DNA from: Candidatus Rokuibacteriota bacterium
Lineage (GTDB): Bacteria > Methylomirabilota > Methylomirabilia > Rokubacteriales > CSP1-6
Direction: 5' to 3'
DNA length: 44,861 bases
NCBI GenBank assembly: GCA_003221635.1
Contig: QHSR01000257.1
Location: 1 to 44,861 of the forward strand
The position numbers and the translations under genes were made by a program. This document shows, in pieces, positions 24,948 to 32,001 of this stretch; the first letter of the stretch is position 1, and each line of letters starts with the position of its first letter. The notes beneath the pieces are model-generated. The model did no database searches, was not told where the DNA came from, and saw nothing but the letters and a program-made list of their open reading frames with translations.

Positions 24948-25138
24948 TCGTGTGGTCCCCCTTTCTCCGATCCGTTCATCTACCGCACCTCTCCTGCGAC
25001 GCTTCATTAAGCGTCGCGATTACAAGCGTCGCGATTACGTTCGAAAAAATTTCGCTTCTCACACGAAACTTGTTTCACTGTAGGGTCCGTTTTTACTCAT
25101 TGCAAGAAAAAACGTCTTTCCGTCGACCCGAAGCCCAA
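24948..25138 (-). promoter_or_regulatory. Structured, AT-rich leader/promoter region of speD
   Basis: This gene-free stretch upstream of speD is much richer in A and T than its surroundings. It holds, from speD outward: a perfect 9-bp hairpin GCGACGCTT-CATT-AAGCGTCGC (24996-25017); a tandem direct repeat of AAGCGTCGCGATTAC (25009-25023 and 25024-25038); palindrome CGAAAAAATTTCG (25042-25054); and palindrome GAAACTTGTTTC (25065-25076). The density of symmetric sites suggests operators and possibly an RNA switch for the polyamine genes. No exact promoter hexamers are assigned. Confidence 0.6.
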
Positions 25139-25214
25139 AGATGGCGGCGCGGGCCAACTCCCGGGGCGCGCCAGCCCTCGCTCCGCGAGCCCTCGCCCAC
25201 GCCTCCCCACAGTC

Positions 25215-25368
25215 GGAGGTGAGGGCGTTCGACGCCCGCGCCGACGCTTCAGAGGGCTCCAGAGTGGGAGCTGAGGCCGTTCAACGGCCGCGCCGACGCT
25301 TCAGCGGCTCCAGAGCGGGAGGTGAGGCGGCCCGACAGCCGAGCCGAAGCTTCAGCGTCCGGAGGCGC
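25215..25368. repeat. Three tandem ~51-bp units, each with a covarying GC hairpin
   Basis: Units begin at 25215, 25267 and 25318 (spacing 52 and 51). Each reads roughly GGAGSTGAGG, hairpin, SCCGMGCCGAMGCTTCAG, then GCTCCAGAG. The hairpins are GGGCG-TTCGA-CGCCC (25223-25237), GGCCG-TTCAA-CGGCC (25275-25289) and GGCGG-CCCGA-CAGCC (25326-25340, one mismatch). Stems differ but keep pairing. CTCC...GGAG pairs across unit borders. The third unit runs into TCCGGAGGCGCT instead of the usual tail. The array lies between the divergent speD and agmatinase genes, ending about 57 bases before the latter's ATG. Confidence 0.85.
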
Positions 25369-25424
25369 TCGGCCCACTTTCCGCTTGCAATCGATCAGCG
25401 AGCCGCTAGAGTGACGGAGGATTC

Positions 25425-26199
25425 ATGCGCGCGGTTTCTCCGAGCTTCATCGGCTGTAACCTCGCCTTCGCCGATGCCCGCATCGTCGTCTACGGCATCC
25501 CCTTCGAGGGACGGGTGAACCTCCGCAAGGGCGCCGACGCCGGTCCGCTCGACGTCCGGCTCGGCTCAGAATCGATCGAGACCTATTCGCCGGCCCTCAC
25601 CCGTGACCTGGAAGATCTGGCCATGGCCGACATCGGGGACTGCGAGCTGCCCGACGGCGCGCCGCCCCGGGAGCAGCTCGACGCGGCGCGGGAGCAGATC
25701 GCCGCCTGGTGGCGTCCCGGGTTGATCCCATTCATGCTGGGCGGCGACCACACGGCGACCGTGCCGGTGATCGAGGTCCTGGCGCCGGCGTTCCCCGACC
25801 TCCGCATCCTCCACCTGGACGCCCATCCGGACTTGCGCGAAGAGTTCCTCGGCGAGCGCTACAACTACGCCTCGGCGATGGCCCGCGTGATGGACGTCGT
25901 TCCTGCGGAGCGCGTCTACCAGATCGGCATGCGTACCGGCGCGCGCGAGGAGTACCACCGGCGGCGGCCGCACTTCTTTCCCATGTATCCCATGCTGACC
26001 GGGCATCCGGTGGACGTCGTGCGCCGCCTCCTGCCGGAGGGAGCTGGTCGAGATCGTCAGGATGCTGGAAGGCTGCCGGGTCATCGGCGGAGACCTCGTC
26101 GAGGTCGCTCACGCCTGGGATCCCTCCGGCCGTACCGGCATCGCGGCCTCCTGGGTGATCCGCGAGGCGCTTCTGGCGTGGTGGGGAGAGCTCCGCTGA
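25425..26199 (+). pseudogene. Agmatinase/ureohydrolase-family gene with internal deletion and frameshift
   Basis: Start ATG 25425 has GGAGG just upstream. The N-terminal two thirds are convincing: IVVYGIPFEGRVNLRKGADA, the metal-binding FMLGGDHTATVP and ILHLDAHPDLREEF, and ERVYQIGMRTGAREEYHRR. Near 26037-26043 the frame shifts; the C-terminal segment ELVEIVRMLEGCRVIGGDLV...AASWVIREALL continues in another frame to TGA 26197-26199. Between them about 30 residues normally hold the DxDxxDP metal ligands and the TGTPEPGG region, and these are missing. Members hydrolyse agmatine to putrescine and urea, or related guanidines. As read, the enzyme would be dead; assembly error is possible. Confidence 0.8.
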
Positions 26200-26984
26200 G
26201 GCTTCGCGAAAAAAGCCGCATCCGGGAGTACAGCGCGCCGCGCCTCTACGAGATCGCGTTCGACCTCAACCGCAAGGGCGAGGTCGACTTCCTCGTCCAC
26301 TGCTTCAGGCGGTTTTCGCGACGACCCGTCCGCCGGGTCGTCGACATCGCCTGCGGCACCGGGCCACACCTGATGCGCCTCGCCGATCGCGGCTACGCGA
26401 TGTCGGGGCTCGACCTGTCCCTGCGGAACATCGAGTTCCTGGGAGAGCGACTCGCCGCCAGGGGCCATCGGGGTGAGCTCGTCGTCGGCGACATGACGAA
26501 CTTCCGCCTGACGCGCCCGGTCGACGCGGCGATCTGCATGCAGGACTCGCAGGGACACCTCCTGACGAACGATCAGCTCCTGGCCCACCTGAAGACAGTG
26601 GCGAGAGTCCTCAAGCGGGGCGGGCTCTACGTCTTCGACCGCTACGTGGCCTCCTCGTGGACGGATCCTGCGCGGCGGTGGTCGTGGTCCAGGCGGCGCG
26701 GACGACTGATCGTGCGCGCCTCGTTCTCGGCCCTGAACGACGTCGATCCGGTGAGCCAGGTCTTTCGCGAGCGCATGACCCTCGAGGCGGTCGAGAACGG
26801 CACGCGACGGCTTTACCGCCAGACCCACCTGTCGCGCATGGTGTTCCCGCAGGAGCTCAGGGCCCTGGTCGAGCTGGCCGGCGGCTTCGAGTTCGTCCAG
26901 TGGTTCTTCGGCTTCAAGCCCCAGCAGGTCCTCGAGCGCACCCGGCACCCCATCATCATGGTCGTCGTCCTGCGCAAGAAGTAG
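26181..26984 (+). CDS. Class I SAM-dependent methyltransferase
   Basis: A methyltransferase of about 267 residues from GTG 26181 (GTG 26178 is also possible); the start overlaps the end of the agmatinase frame. Motif I is VVDIACGTGPHLMRLADRGY, followed by the acidic residue in MSGLDLSLRNIEFL, motif DMTNFRLTRPVDAAICM and the post-motif KTVARVLKRGGLYVFDRYV. A C-terminal part (YRQTHLSRMVFPQELRALVE) is typical of small-molecule methyltransferases with a SAM_MT_25-type core. The acceptor is unknown; its position beside polyamine genes makes an amine a guess only. It appears intact, unlike its neighbours on both sides. Confidence 0.85.
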   Translation: MGRAPLRLREKSRIREYSAPRLYEIAFDLNRKGEVDFLVHCFRRFSRRPVRRVVDIACGTGPHLMRLADRGYAMSGLDLSLRNIEFLGERLAARGHRGELVVGDMTNFRLTRPVDAAICMQDSQGHLLTNDQLLAHLKTVARVLKRGGLYVFDRYVASSWTDPARRWSWSRRRGRLIVRASFSALNDVDPVSQVFRERMTLEAVENGTRRLYRQTHLSRMVFPQELRALVELAGGFEFVQWFFGFKPQQVLERTRHPIIMVVVLRKK

Positions 26985-26994
26985 GACCCCGGGG

Positions 26995-27236
26995 GTGAAG
27001 GCGCCGGGCGCGGCCGAAGTCGGCCGCCGCGTCTACATCCGCGCGCCCACGGCCCGCGACCGCGACGACTTCCTGGCTCTGATGCGCTCGAGCCGGGGGG
27101 CGTTTCAGAGCGCCTACCTGGGCTTCTACGCGGGCGCACCCTTCATGGGGAAGGATGCATGAGCGAAAGGCTCCGGCGAGCCGGCTTCCGGCGCGAAGAG
27201 TTCTCTACGCGCACCATCGAGGACGTCCGGCAGTGA
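26995..27236 (+). pseudogene. GNAT acetyltransferase remnant (two fragments)
   Basis: A frame from GTG 26995 to TGA 27160-27162 reads VGRRVYIRAPTARDRDDFLA, then GAFQSAYLGFYAGAPFMGK. These are the start and the acetyl-CoA-site strand of RimJ-type acetyltransferases, but the roughly 45 residues normally between them are gone. A second frame, ATG 27159-27236, reads RLRRAGFRREEF, the usual C-terminal VRRAGF motif, again without the helix that should precede it. The order of pieces matches one ancestral gene with at least two internal deletions. It is not functional as read. Confidence 0.65.
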
Positions 27237-28361
27237 GGCGTGGCCAGGCGGCGCTTCGGCTCAAGCGTGGACGCGAGACGGCGCGGACCCATCCCTGGAT
27301 CTTCAAGGGTGACGTAGCCGACGTCAGCGAGGTTGAGCCCGGCTCGGCCGTCACGGTCATCGACTCGGCTGGCCGTTTCGTCGGACGCGGCCTCTACAAC
27401 CCTCGCCCCGCCCTCTGCTGCCGAGTCCTCACCTGGGCCGACGAGCCGCTCGACGCCGCCTTCTTCCGGCGCCGCCTCGAGCGCGCCGTTGCCCTGCGCG
27501 CGCGCGACCGCGCCCAGGGGCCGCCGGCGCTCTGCCGCCTCGTCTGGAGCGAGGCCGACGGGCTGCCCGGACTGGTGGTCGACCGCTATGGGCCCGTCCT
27601 CGTGACTCAATGTCTCACCCTGGGAATGGCACGCCTGCGGCCGACGATCATCGCGGCTCTGGCCGATATGTTCGGTGACGGGCTCGTCTTCGACATGGAC
27701 GAGGAAGCTTCCGCGCGGCTCGAGGGGTTCTCGGCGGCCCTCGGGTGGGCCCGTCGCTCCGGGCCCCGGAGCGTTCGGGTGAACGAAGGCGGTGTGACCT
27801 TCGAGGTGACAATCGGCGTCGGCCACAAGACGGGTCTCTACCTCGACCAGCGCGAGAACCGCGCTCGGGTCGGCGCTCTGGCCAGGGGCCGGGACGTCCT
27901 GGACGCCTTCAGCTACACCGCCGGCTTCGCCTGCCATGCGCTCCATGGCGGCGCCCGGCGGGCCGTCTGCATCGAGTACGGCGCAGGCGGAGATCCGCGC
28001 GTCGAATGCCTTCGACGAGCTTCGAGGGCTCGAGCGCGCCGGGGCGCGCTTCGGGGTGATCGTCCTCGATCCGCCGTCCTTCGCCCGTAGCCGGTCGGCG
28101 CTCGACGCGGCGGTGCGCGGCTACAAGGAGATCAACCTGCGCGCCCTGCGGCTGCTCGAGCGCGGCGGGACCCTGCTCACCTTCTCGTGCTCGCACCACC
28201 TGTCCGAGGCGCTCTTCGAGGAGATCTGCCGAGACGCCGCCGCCGACGCCGGAGTCCAGCTGCGCATCGTCGATCGGCTCAGCCAGTCGAGCGACCACCC
28301 CGTGCTGCTGACCGTTCCGGAGACCCGCTACTTGAAAGGGCTGCAGCTCGAGGCGATCTGA
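27233..28361 (+). pseudogene. rlmI: RlmI-like 23S rRNA (cytosine-C5) methyltransferase with internal deletion
   Basis: GTG 27233 starts an N-terminal PUA-type domain (RLKRGRETARTHPWIFKGDV) followed by the EEHEA-like region and the methyltransferase core: VWSEADGLPGLVVDRYG, VGHKTGLYLDQRENR, DVLDAFSYTAGFACHALHGG. At about 27975-27995 the frame breaks after AVCIE; the rest continues in another frame as ASNAFDELRGLERAGARFGV, VLDPPSFARSRSALDAA, GYKEINLRALRLL, TFSCSHHLS to TGA 28359-28361. About 25-30 residues around the SAM-binding acidic loop are missing. RlmI methylates C1962 of 23S rRNA. As read the enzyme is broken; an assembly collapse is the alternative. Confidence 0.8.
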
Positions 28362-28412
28362 GCTCGCTCGGCCTCGGAGCACTCCTGGTGCTCTGGCCTC
28401 CCGCCGCAGCCG

Positions 28413-28667
28413 CTATGGCCGCGGGCGACCGCCGGGTAGACCCGTCGCGGGCGGAGTCTCCGACGGTGGTTTGGCTCGACAATCGATGGCGACGGTCACG
28501 GAAGTGGTGGTCGAGTCGGTCGTCGAAGCCGTCACGGATGGGTCGCACGACGGCGCGAGGCCGAATCGGCTCCGGAGGTCGCCGGGCGCGAGCTGCTGCA
28601 CTTCGATGAACTCGGCCAAGCTCATCGAGAGAGTCACGGCGAGCACGCACAGACGCAGTCGCGTCAC
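28413..28667 (-). CDS. Possible small exported protein
   Basis: From GTG 28665-28667 the frame gives 84 residues with a signal-like start (RLRLCVLAVTLSMSLAEF), then VQQLAPGDLRSRFGLAPSCD and a serine/threonine-rich, then proline-rich tail. The tail looks like read-through, so the gene may be truncated. There is no clear family and only weak ribosome-site support. The 451-base gap 28362-28812 otherwise holds CCTGAA-TTTTCG-TTCAGG (28713-28730), a small hairpin set among further CTGAA repeats, upstream of this frame; it could be an operator. Confidence 0.3.
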   Translation of the reverse strand: MTRLRLCVLAVTLSMSLAEFIEVQQLAPGDLRSRFGLAPSCDPSVTASTTDSTTTSVTVAIDCRAKPPSETPPATGLPGGRPRP

Positions 28668-28813
28668 GTCACCAGATGTACCGGATCGCGCCTGAAGATT
28701 TGCTGAACCGCACCTGAATTTTCGTTCAGGTTGTGTACGCTGGCTCACCGGGCTCGCCCCCGGAGCAAGACCCGATGCGCCGACTGAGCATGTGCCGAGA
28801 CCGGCGGGAGCGG

Positions 28814-28963
28814 ACGCGGTCAGGGCGGGGCAGGGTGGCGGTGCCCCCAGCTCGACCCGTGTAGTCAGCGGTGCATCGCCTCAGACTGAGGGGTTCCATC
28901 GCAACCGGTCGCAGCAGTCGGGTCGCGCTGGGGGCACCGCCACCCTGCCCGCCCTGACCGCGT
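28814..28963. repeat. Long-stem palindrome, copy 2 (44/45-bp arms, 59-nt loop)
   Basis: Left arm 28814-28858 and right arm 28920-28963 pair over their full length with one mismatch and one single-base bulge; 28859/28919 adds one more pair. The loop 28860-28918 is exactly 59 nt, beginning TGTAGTCAGCGGTG and ending TCGCAGCAGT, matching copy 1 at 23282-23436. Stem blocks GGG.AGGG, GGTGCC, AGC and CCG are shared with copy 1, while other pairs are changed on both sides. The outer base of the right arm is the last base of the TGA stop of the MBL gene (28963-28965), so the element forms the immediate 3' end of that gene. Confidence 0.92.
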
Positions 28964-30000
28964 CACCAGCGACGCGTTTCGCCGTGCTTGAGGATCCAGA
29001 TGCGGTCGAGGTCGAGCCGCAGGCGGCGCGCCTCGGCGGCGAGTCGCTGCGGCGGCTCCTCGAGCGGTTCCTCGGCGAGATCGAACGTCCCCCAGTGGAT
29101 CGGGACCAAGCGCTGCCCGCGGACGTCGGCGAAGGCTCGGAGCGCCTCCTCGGGCGTCGTGTGGCTGGCCTGCATGATGGACGCGGGCACGTAGGCGCCG
29201 ATCGGCACCGCCGCGAGGTCGAACGGGCCCAGCCGCGCTCCGATCTCCTTGAACCCGCCGAAGTAGGCCGTGTCCCCTGCGAAGTAAAGACGCTTGGCCC
29301 GGCCCGCGACGACCCAGCCGCTCCAGAGGCGACGGTTCCGATCCCAGAGGGTGCGGCCGGAGAAGTGGTGGGCCGGGACGCAGGTGAAGGTCAGCCCGCT
29401 CAGCTCGCGTTTGTCCCACCAGTCGAGCTCGTCGACGTCGGTGATGCCGATGTCGGCGAACCATTGTTTGAGCCCGAGCGGGACGAAGAACCGGGTGCGG
29501 TGCTCGGCGGCGAGCTGCTTGACCGTCGCCTCGTTCAGGTGATCGTAGTGGTCATGCGAGATCACGACCGCGTGGATCGGAGGTAGATCCTCGAACTTGA
29601 TTCCGGGGGCCGACACCCGACGCGGCCCCCCAAACGATACCGGGCTCGCTCTGTTCGACCACTGGGGGTCGGTCAGAATGTTGACGCCATCCAGCTGGAT
29701 CAGCAGGGTCGCATGACCGACCCAGGTCACGGTCACGGCACCGCGATTGTCATGGATCGTCCCGAGGTCGCTCGCCACCTGGGGAAATTTCGCGGTTCGC
29801 GGCATGAAGGTGCTGGCCCAGATGCGCGAGACGAAGAACGTGAACCGAGTCCAGGCGCCGGCGGTCATGTGCGACGGATTCACGTTCGCGAACCCGCGCT
29901 CGCGGTGATGAGCCGGGGCGCCCGGCACCGGGCCTCCGACGCCGGCGCAGCCGGTCACCAGGATGGCCAGCAGGAGCGCGGGGGCCCGCCAGGACGTCAG
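28963..30000 (-). CDS. MBL-fold hydrolase, NAPE-PLD/UlaG-like, predicted lipoprotein
   Basis: A metallo-beta-lactamase-fold protein of about 345 residues. Metal site: SHDHYDHLNE (HxHxDH type), a histidine in PAHHFSGRTLWDRN, the aspartate in YFAGDTAYFGG and a late histidine in VPIHWGTFDL. TWVGHATLLIQLDGVNILTD is the typical N-terminal strand of the NAPE-hydrolysing phospholipase D/UlaG branch, suggesting a phosphodiester substrate. The N-terminus SWRAPALLLAILVTGCAG is a lipoprotein signal. The start is not a standard codon: the HK stop reads CTGA, and CTG 29998-30000 gives the signal; no ATG, GTG or TTG precedes it closely. It is the last gene of the long minus-strand block. Confidence 0.85.
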   Translation of the reverse strand: MTSWRAPALLLAILVTGCAGVGGPVPGAPAHHRERGFANVNPSHMTAGAWTRFTFFVSRIWASTFMPRTAKFPQVASDLGTIHDNRGAVTVTWVGHATLLIQLDGVNILTDPQWSNRASPVSFGGPRRVSAPGIKFEDLPPIHAVVISHDHYDHLNEATVKQLAAEHRTRFFVPLGLKQWFADIGITDVDELDWWDKRELSGLTFTCVPAHHFSGRTLWDRNRRLWSGWVVAGRAKRLYFAGDTAYFGGFKEIGARLGPFDLAAVPIGAYVPASIMQASHTTPEEALRAFADVRGQRLVPIHWGTFDLAEEPLEEPPQRLAAEARRLRLDLDRIWILKHGETRRW

Positions 30001-31325
30001 GCGGCGGGCTCCCCGAGCGGCAGCTCGACGATGAACGACGCCCCCCCGTCGACGCAGTTCTCGGCCCGGAGCGCGCCCCCCAGCTCGGTGACGATGCCGT
30101 ACGAGACGGACAGCCCGAGGCCGCTCCCCTCCCCGGGTGGCTTCGTCGTGAAGAAGGGGTCGAAGATCCTGGGCAGCGCTTCGGGCGAGATCCCCGGGCC
30201 CGAATCGCGCACCTCGACGTAGGCGTGGCGATCGGACGGCCAGACCCGCACGGTCAGCACGCGATTCGCCGGGTGCTTGGCCATCGCCTGGTGCGCGTTC
30301 TGGACGAGGTTGAGCAGCACTTGCTGGAGCTGGTTCTCGTCGGCCCACACGAACGGGCACGCGGCGAAGTCGGTGATCACCCGGATGTTGTCCTGCTGGA
30401 GCTGGTAGCCCTTCAGCTCGAGCACCCGCCGCGCCTGGTCCGCGACCGAGCACGGGCGCCGTTCGGGCGTGTAGTGACGGGCGAACAACAACAAGTTCTG
30501 GACGATGCGCGCCGCGCGCCCCGCTTCCTCGGCGACGATCCCGAGGCGGTCGCGCACGTGCGAGGTCGTCTCGGGGTGCGTCAGGAGGAGGTGCGTCTGG
30601 CCGAGGATCGTCGTCAGCGGGTTGTTGATCTCGTGCGCCACTCCCGAGGCAAGCTCGCCGACGGCGGAGAGCTTCTCGGCGTGGATGAGCTGCGTCTCGG
30701 CGCGGATGCGCTGGGCGTGGGCGCGCTTGATCTCGTCGCGCTCGCGAAGCAGCTCGGAGTAGAGCCGCGCGTTGTCGAGCGCCACGCCGATCTGATCGGC
30801 GGCCGCCTCGAGGAGGGCGATCTCCTGCGTGTCGAATTGATCGAGGGTCTTGCGGCCGAGCGAGAGGGTGCCGAGGACCCGTCCCCGGCTGTGGATCGGC
30901 ACGCACACGAACCCCTGGATCTGCTCGCGCCGGACCGCGGCTCGGGCGCTCGGCAGGACGTTCGGGTCCTCGTAGTTCTTGTCGATCCGGACCGTCTTGC
31001 CCGTGACGGCCACGTGGCCGATGAGCCCTTCGCCCAGGGGCAGTTTCCGGTTCACCTCCCGCAGGCGCGCGGACATGCCGCGCTCGCCCCGGAGCTCGAG
31101 CGTCCTGCCGTCCTGAGAGAGGAGATGGAGGCTCGAAATCTCGTGACCGGTGACGCCCGTGAGCGCGTCGACCGCGGTCCGTAGCACCTCGTCGACGTCG
31201 AGCGTGCGGCTCACGGCCTCCGCGACGGTGTGGAGGATCTTGAGATGCGGCTCGACGTCTGACCGGCGGGGCGCCCGGCGCCGCCGGTCAGCTCGGGACG
31301 GGGAGCGCCCGGCGCGCCGCTTCAA
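29997..31325 (-). CDS. GAF-domain sensor histidine kinase
   Basis: A 442-residue soluble kinase with no membrane helix. A GAF domain spans about residues 28-190 (ILHTVAEAVSRTLDVDEVLR; FVCVPIHSRGRVLGTLSLG), then a coiled coil, the HisKA phospho-accepting box GELASGVAHEINNPLTTILG (H231), the N-box DENQLQQVLLNLVQNAHQAM, the G1 box DSGPGIS and the G2 region GEGSGLGLSVSYGI. The GAF domain probably senses a small molecule or redox state in the cytoplasm. I choose TTG 31323-31325, preceded by GGAG at 7 bases, because the longer frame is antisense-like. It overlaps the 3' end of the response regulator by 38 bases, so they are partners. Confidence 0.9.
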   Translation of the reverse strand: MKRRAGRSPSRADRRRRAPRRSDVEPHLKILHTVAEAVSRTLDVDEVLRTAVDALTGVTGHEISSLHLLSQDGRTLELRGERGMSARLREVNRKLPLGEGLIGHVAVTGKTVRIDKNYEDPNVLPSARAAVRREQIQGFVCVPIHSRGRVLGTLSLGRKTLDQFDTQEIALLEAAADQIGVALDNARLYSELLRERDEIKRAHAQRIRAETQLIHAEKLSAVGELASGVAHEINNPLTTILGQTHLLLTHPETTSHVRDRLGIVAEEAGRAARIVQNLLLFARHYTPERRPCSVADQARRVLELKGYQLQQDNIRVITDFAACPFVWADENQLQQVLLNLVQNAHQAMAKHPANRVLTVRVWPSDRHAYVEVRDSGPGISPEALPRIFDPFFTTKPPGEGSGLGLSVSYGIVTELGGALRAENCVDGGASFIVELPLGEPAA

Positions 31326-31968
31326 TCGCGGACTCCACGAGCGCCCGGTCTGCGGCCGGGAGATCACCGAACTCGGCGGCGAGGTCGAGAAGCATCGCGA
31401 TTTCAGTGAGGTGCTCGCCGGCGACCGCGCCCCGGCCAGCCGCTGCGTCACGCGCGGCGGCGAGGGCCGCGGTCTCCAGCCGCTCGCCGGTGGACGTCCG
31501 CGCCGTCTGGCCCATGGCGCGCGCGACACGGAACACGGTACGGGTCAAGCGCTTCCATGGGTCGTCGCCAGGGACCGAGCCGCCGGCGGCCTTCTCGGCG
31601 GCGCGCGCGAGGCCGGCGGCCACGGCGCGATCGAGATAGTCGAAGTCGAAGGGCTTGGCGACGTAGTCGAAGGCGCCGAGCTTGAGCGTCTCCTTCGCGA
31701 GACCGACGTCCTCGTTCGCGGTCACCATGATGACGGGGACACTCTTGGTCAGCTCGCGGATTCGTTGGAGAACCTGGACGCCGTCGAGCCCGGGCATGCG
31801 GACGTCCAGGAGAACGAGGTCGGCGCGGCCGCCGCGAACCGCGATCAGCGCTTCGACGCCGCTCGTCGCTGCCTCGACGGCATACCCCTCAGTGCTGAAG
31901 TACTCGGTGAGCACCTCGCGCACGGGGGCCTCGTCATCGACGACCAGGATACGCCCAAGGTCCATCAC
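31288..31968 (-). CDS. Response regulator with receiver domain and non-DNA-binding helical tail
   Basis: A 226-residue regulator. The receiver (residues about 5-122) has the acidic pair in ILVVDDEAPVRE, the phospho-acceptor in LVLLDVRMPGLDG, the threonine in VIMVTANED and the lysine in YVAKPFDFDYL. The remaining ~100 residues are alanine-rich helices (GERLETAALAAARDAAAGRG) without a helix-turn-helix, GGDEF or AAA+ motif, so the output is not transcription by a standard route. It is the partner of the overlapping histidine kinase. It sits 33 bases after alaS and is probably transcribed with it. ATG 31966-31968 or the next ATG starts it. Confidence 0.9.
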   Translation of the reverse strand: MMDLGRILVVDDEAPVREVLTEYFSTEGYAVEAATSGVEALIAVRGGRADLVLLDVRMPGLDGVQVLQRIRELTKSVPVIMVTANEDVGLAKETLKLGAFDYVAKPFDFDYLDRAVAAGLARAAEKAAGGSVPGDDPWKRLTRTVFRVARAMGQTARTSTGERLETAALAAARDAAAGRGAVAGEHLTEIAMLLDLAAEFGDLPAADRALVESAIEAARRALPVPS

Positions 31969-32001
31969 CCGGTATTTTACCCTAGGCCGGGCCCCCGGCC
32001 C

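Noticed and set aside
24552-25007. Longer speD starting at ATG 25007
   Set aside because: It adds an arginine-rich leader and starts in a hairpin loop without a ribosome site; TTG 24947 places E62-S63, H68 and C83 at the expected family positions.
25215-25368. CRISPR array
   Set aside because: The whole ~51-bp unit repeats with gradual divergence; there are no constant repeats with unique spacers and no cas gene nearby.
25425-26984. Single 519-residue agmatinase-methyltransferase fusion
   Set aside because: The middle part is out-of-frame agmatinase sequence; the true agmatinase C-terminus is in another frame with its own stop, so the apparent fusion is a product of the deletion.
28814-28963. 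Ordinary intrinsic terminator
   Set aside because: The stem is far longer than terminator hairpins and no T-run follows on either strand; a role in transcript ending by another route remains possible.
28963-30906. Single 647-residue kinase/MBL fusion
   Set aside because: Residues before 30000 are a non-native frame of the histidine kinase; the MBL protein begins with its own lipoprotein signal at the kinase stop.
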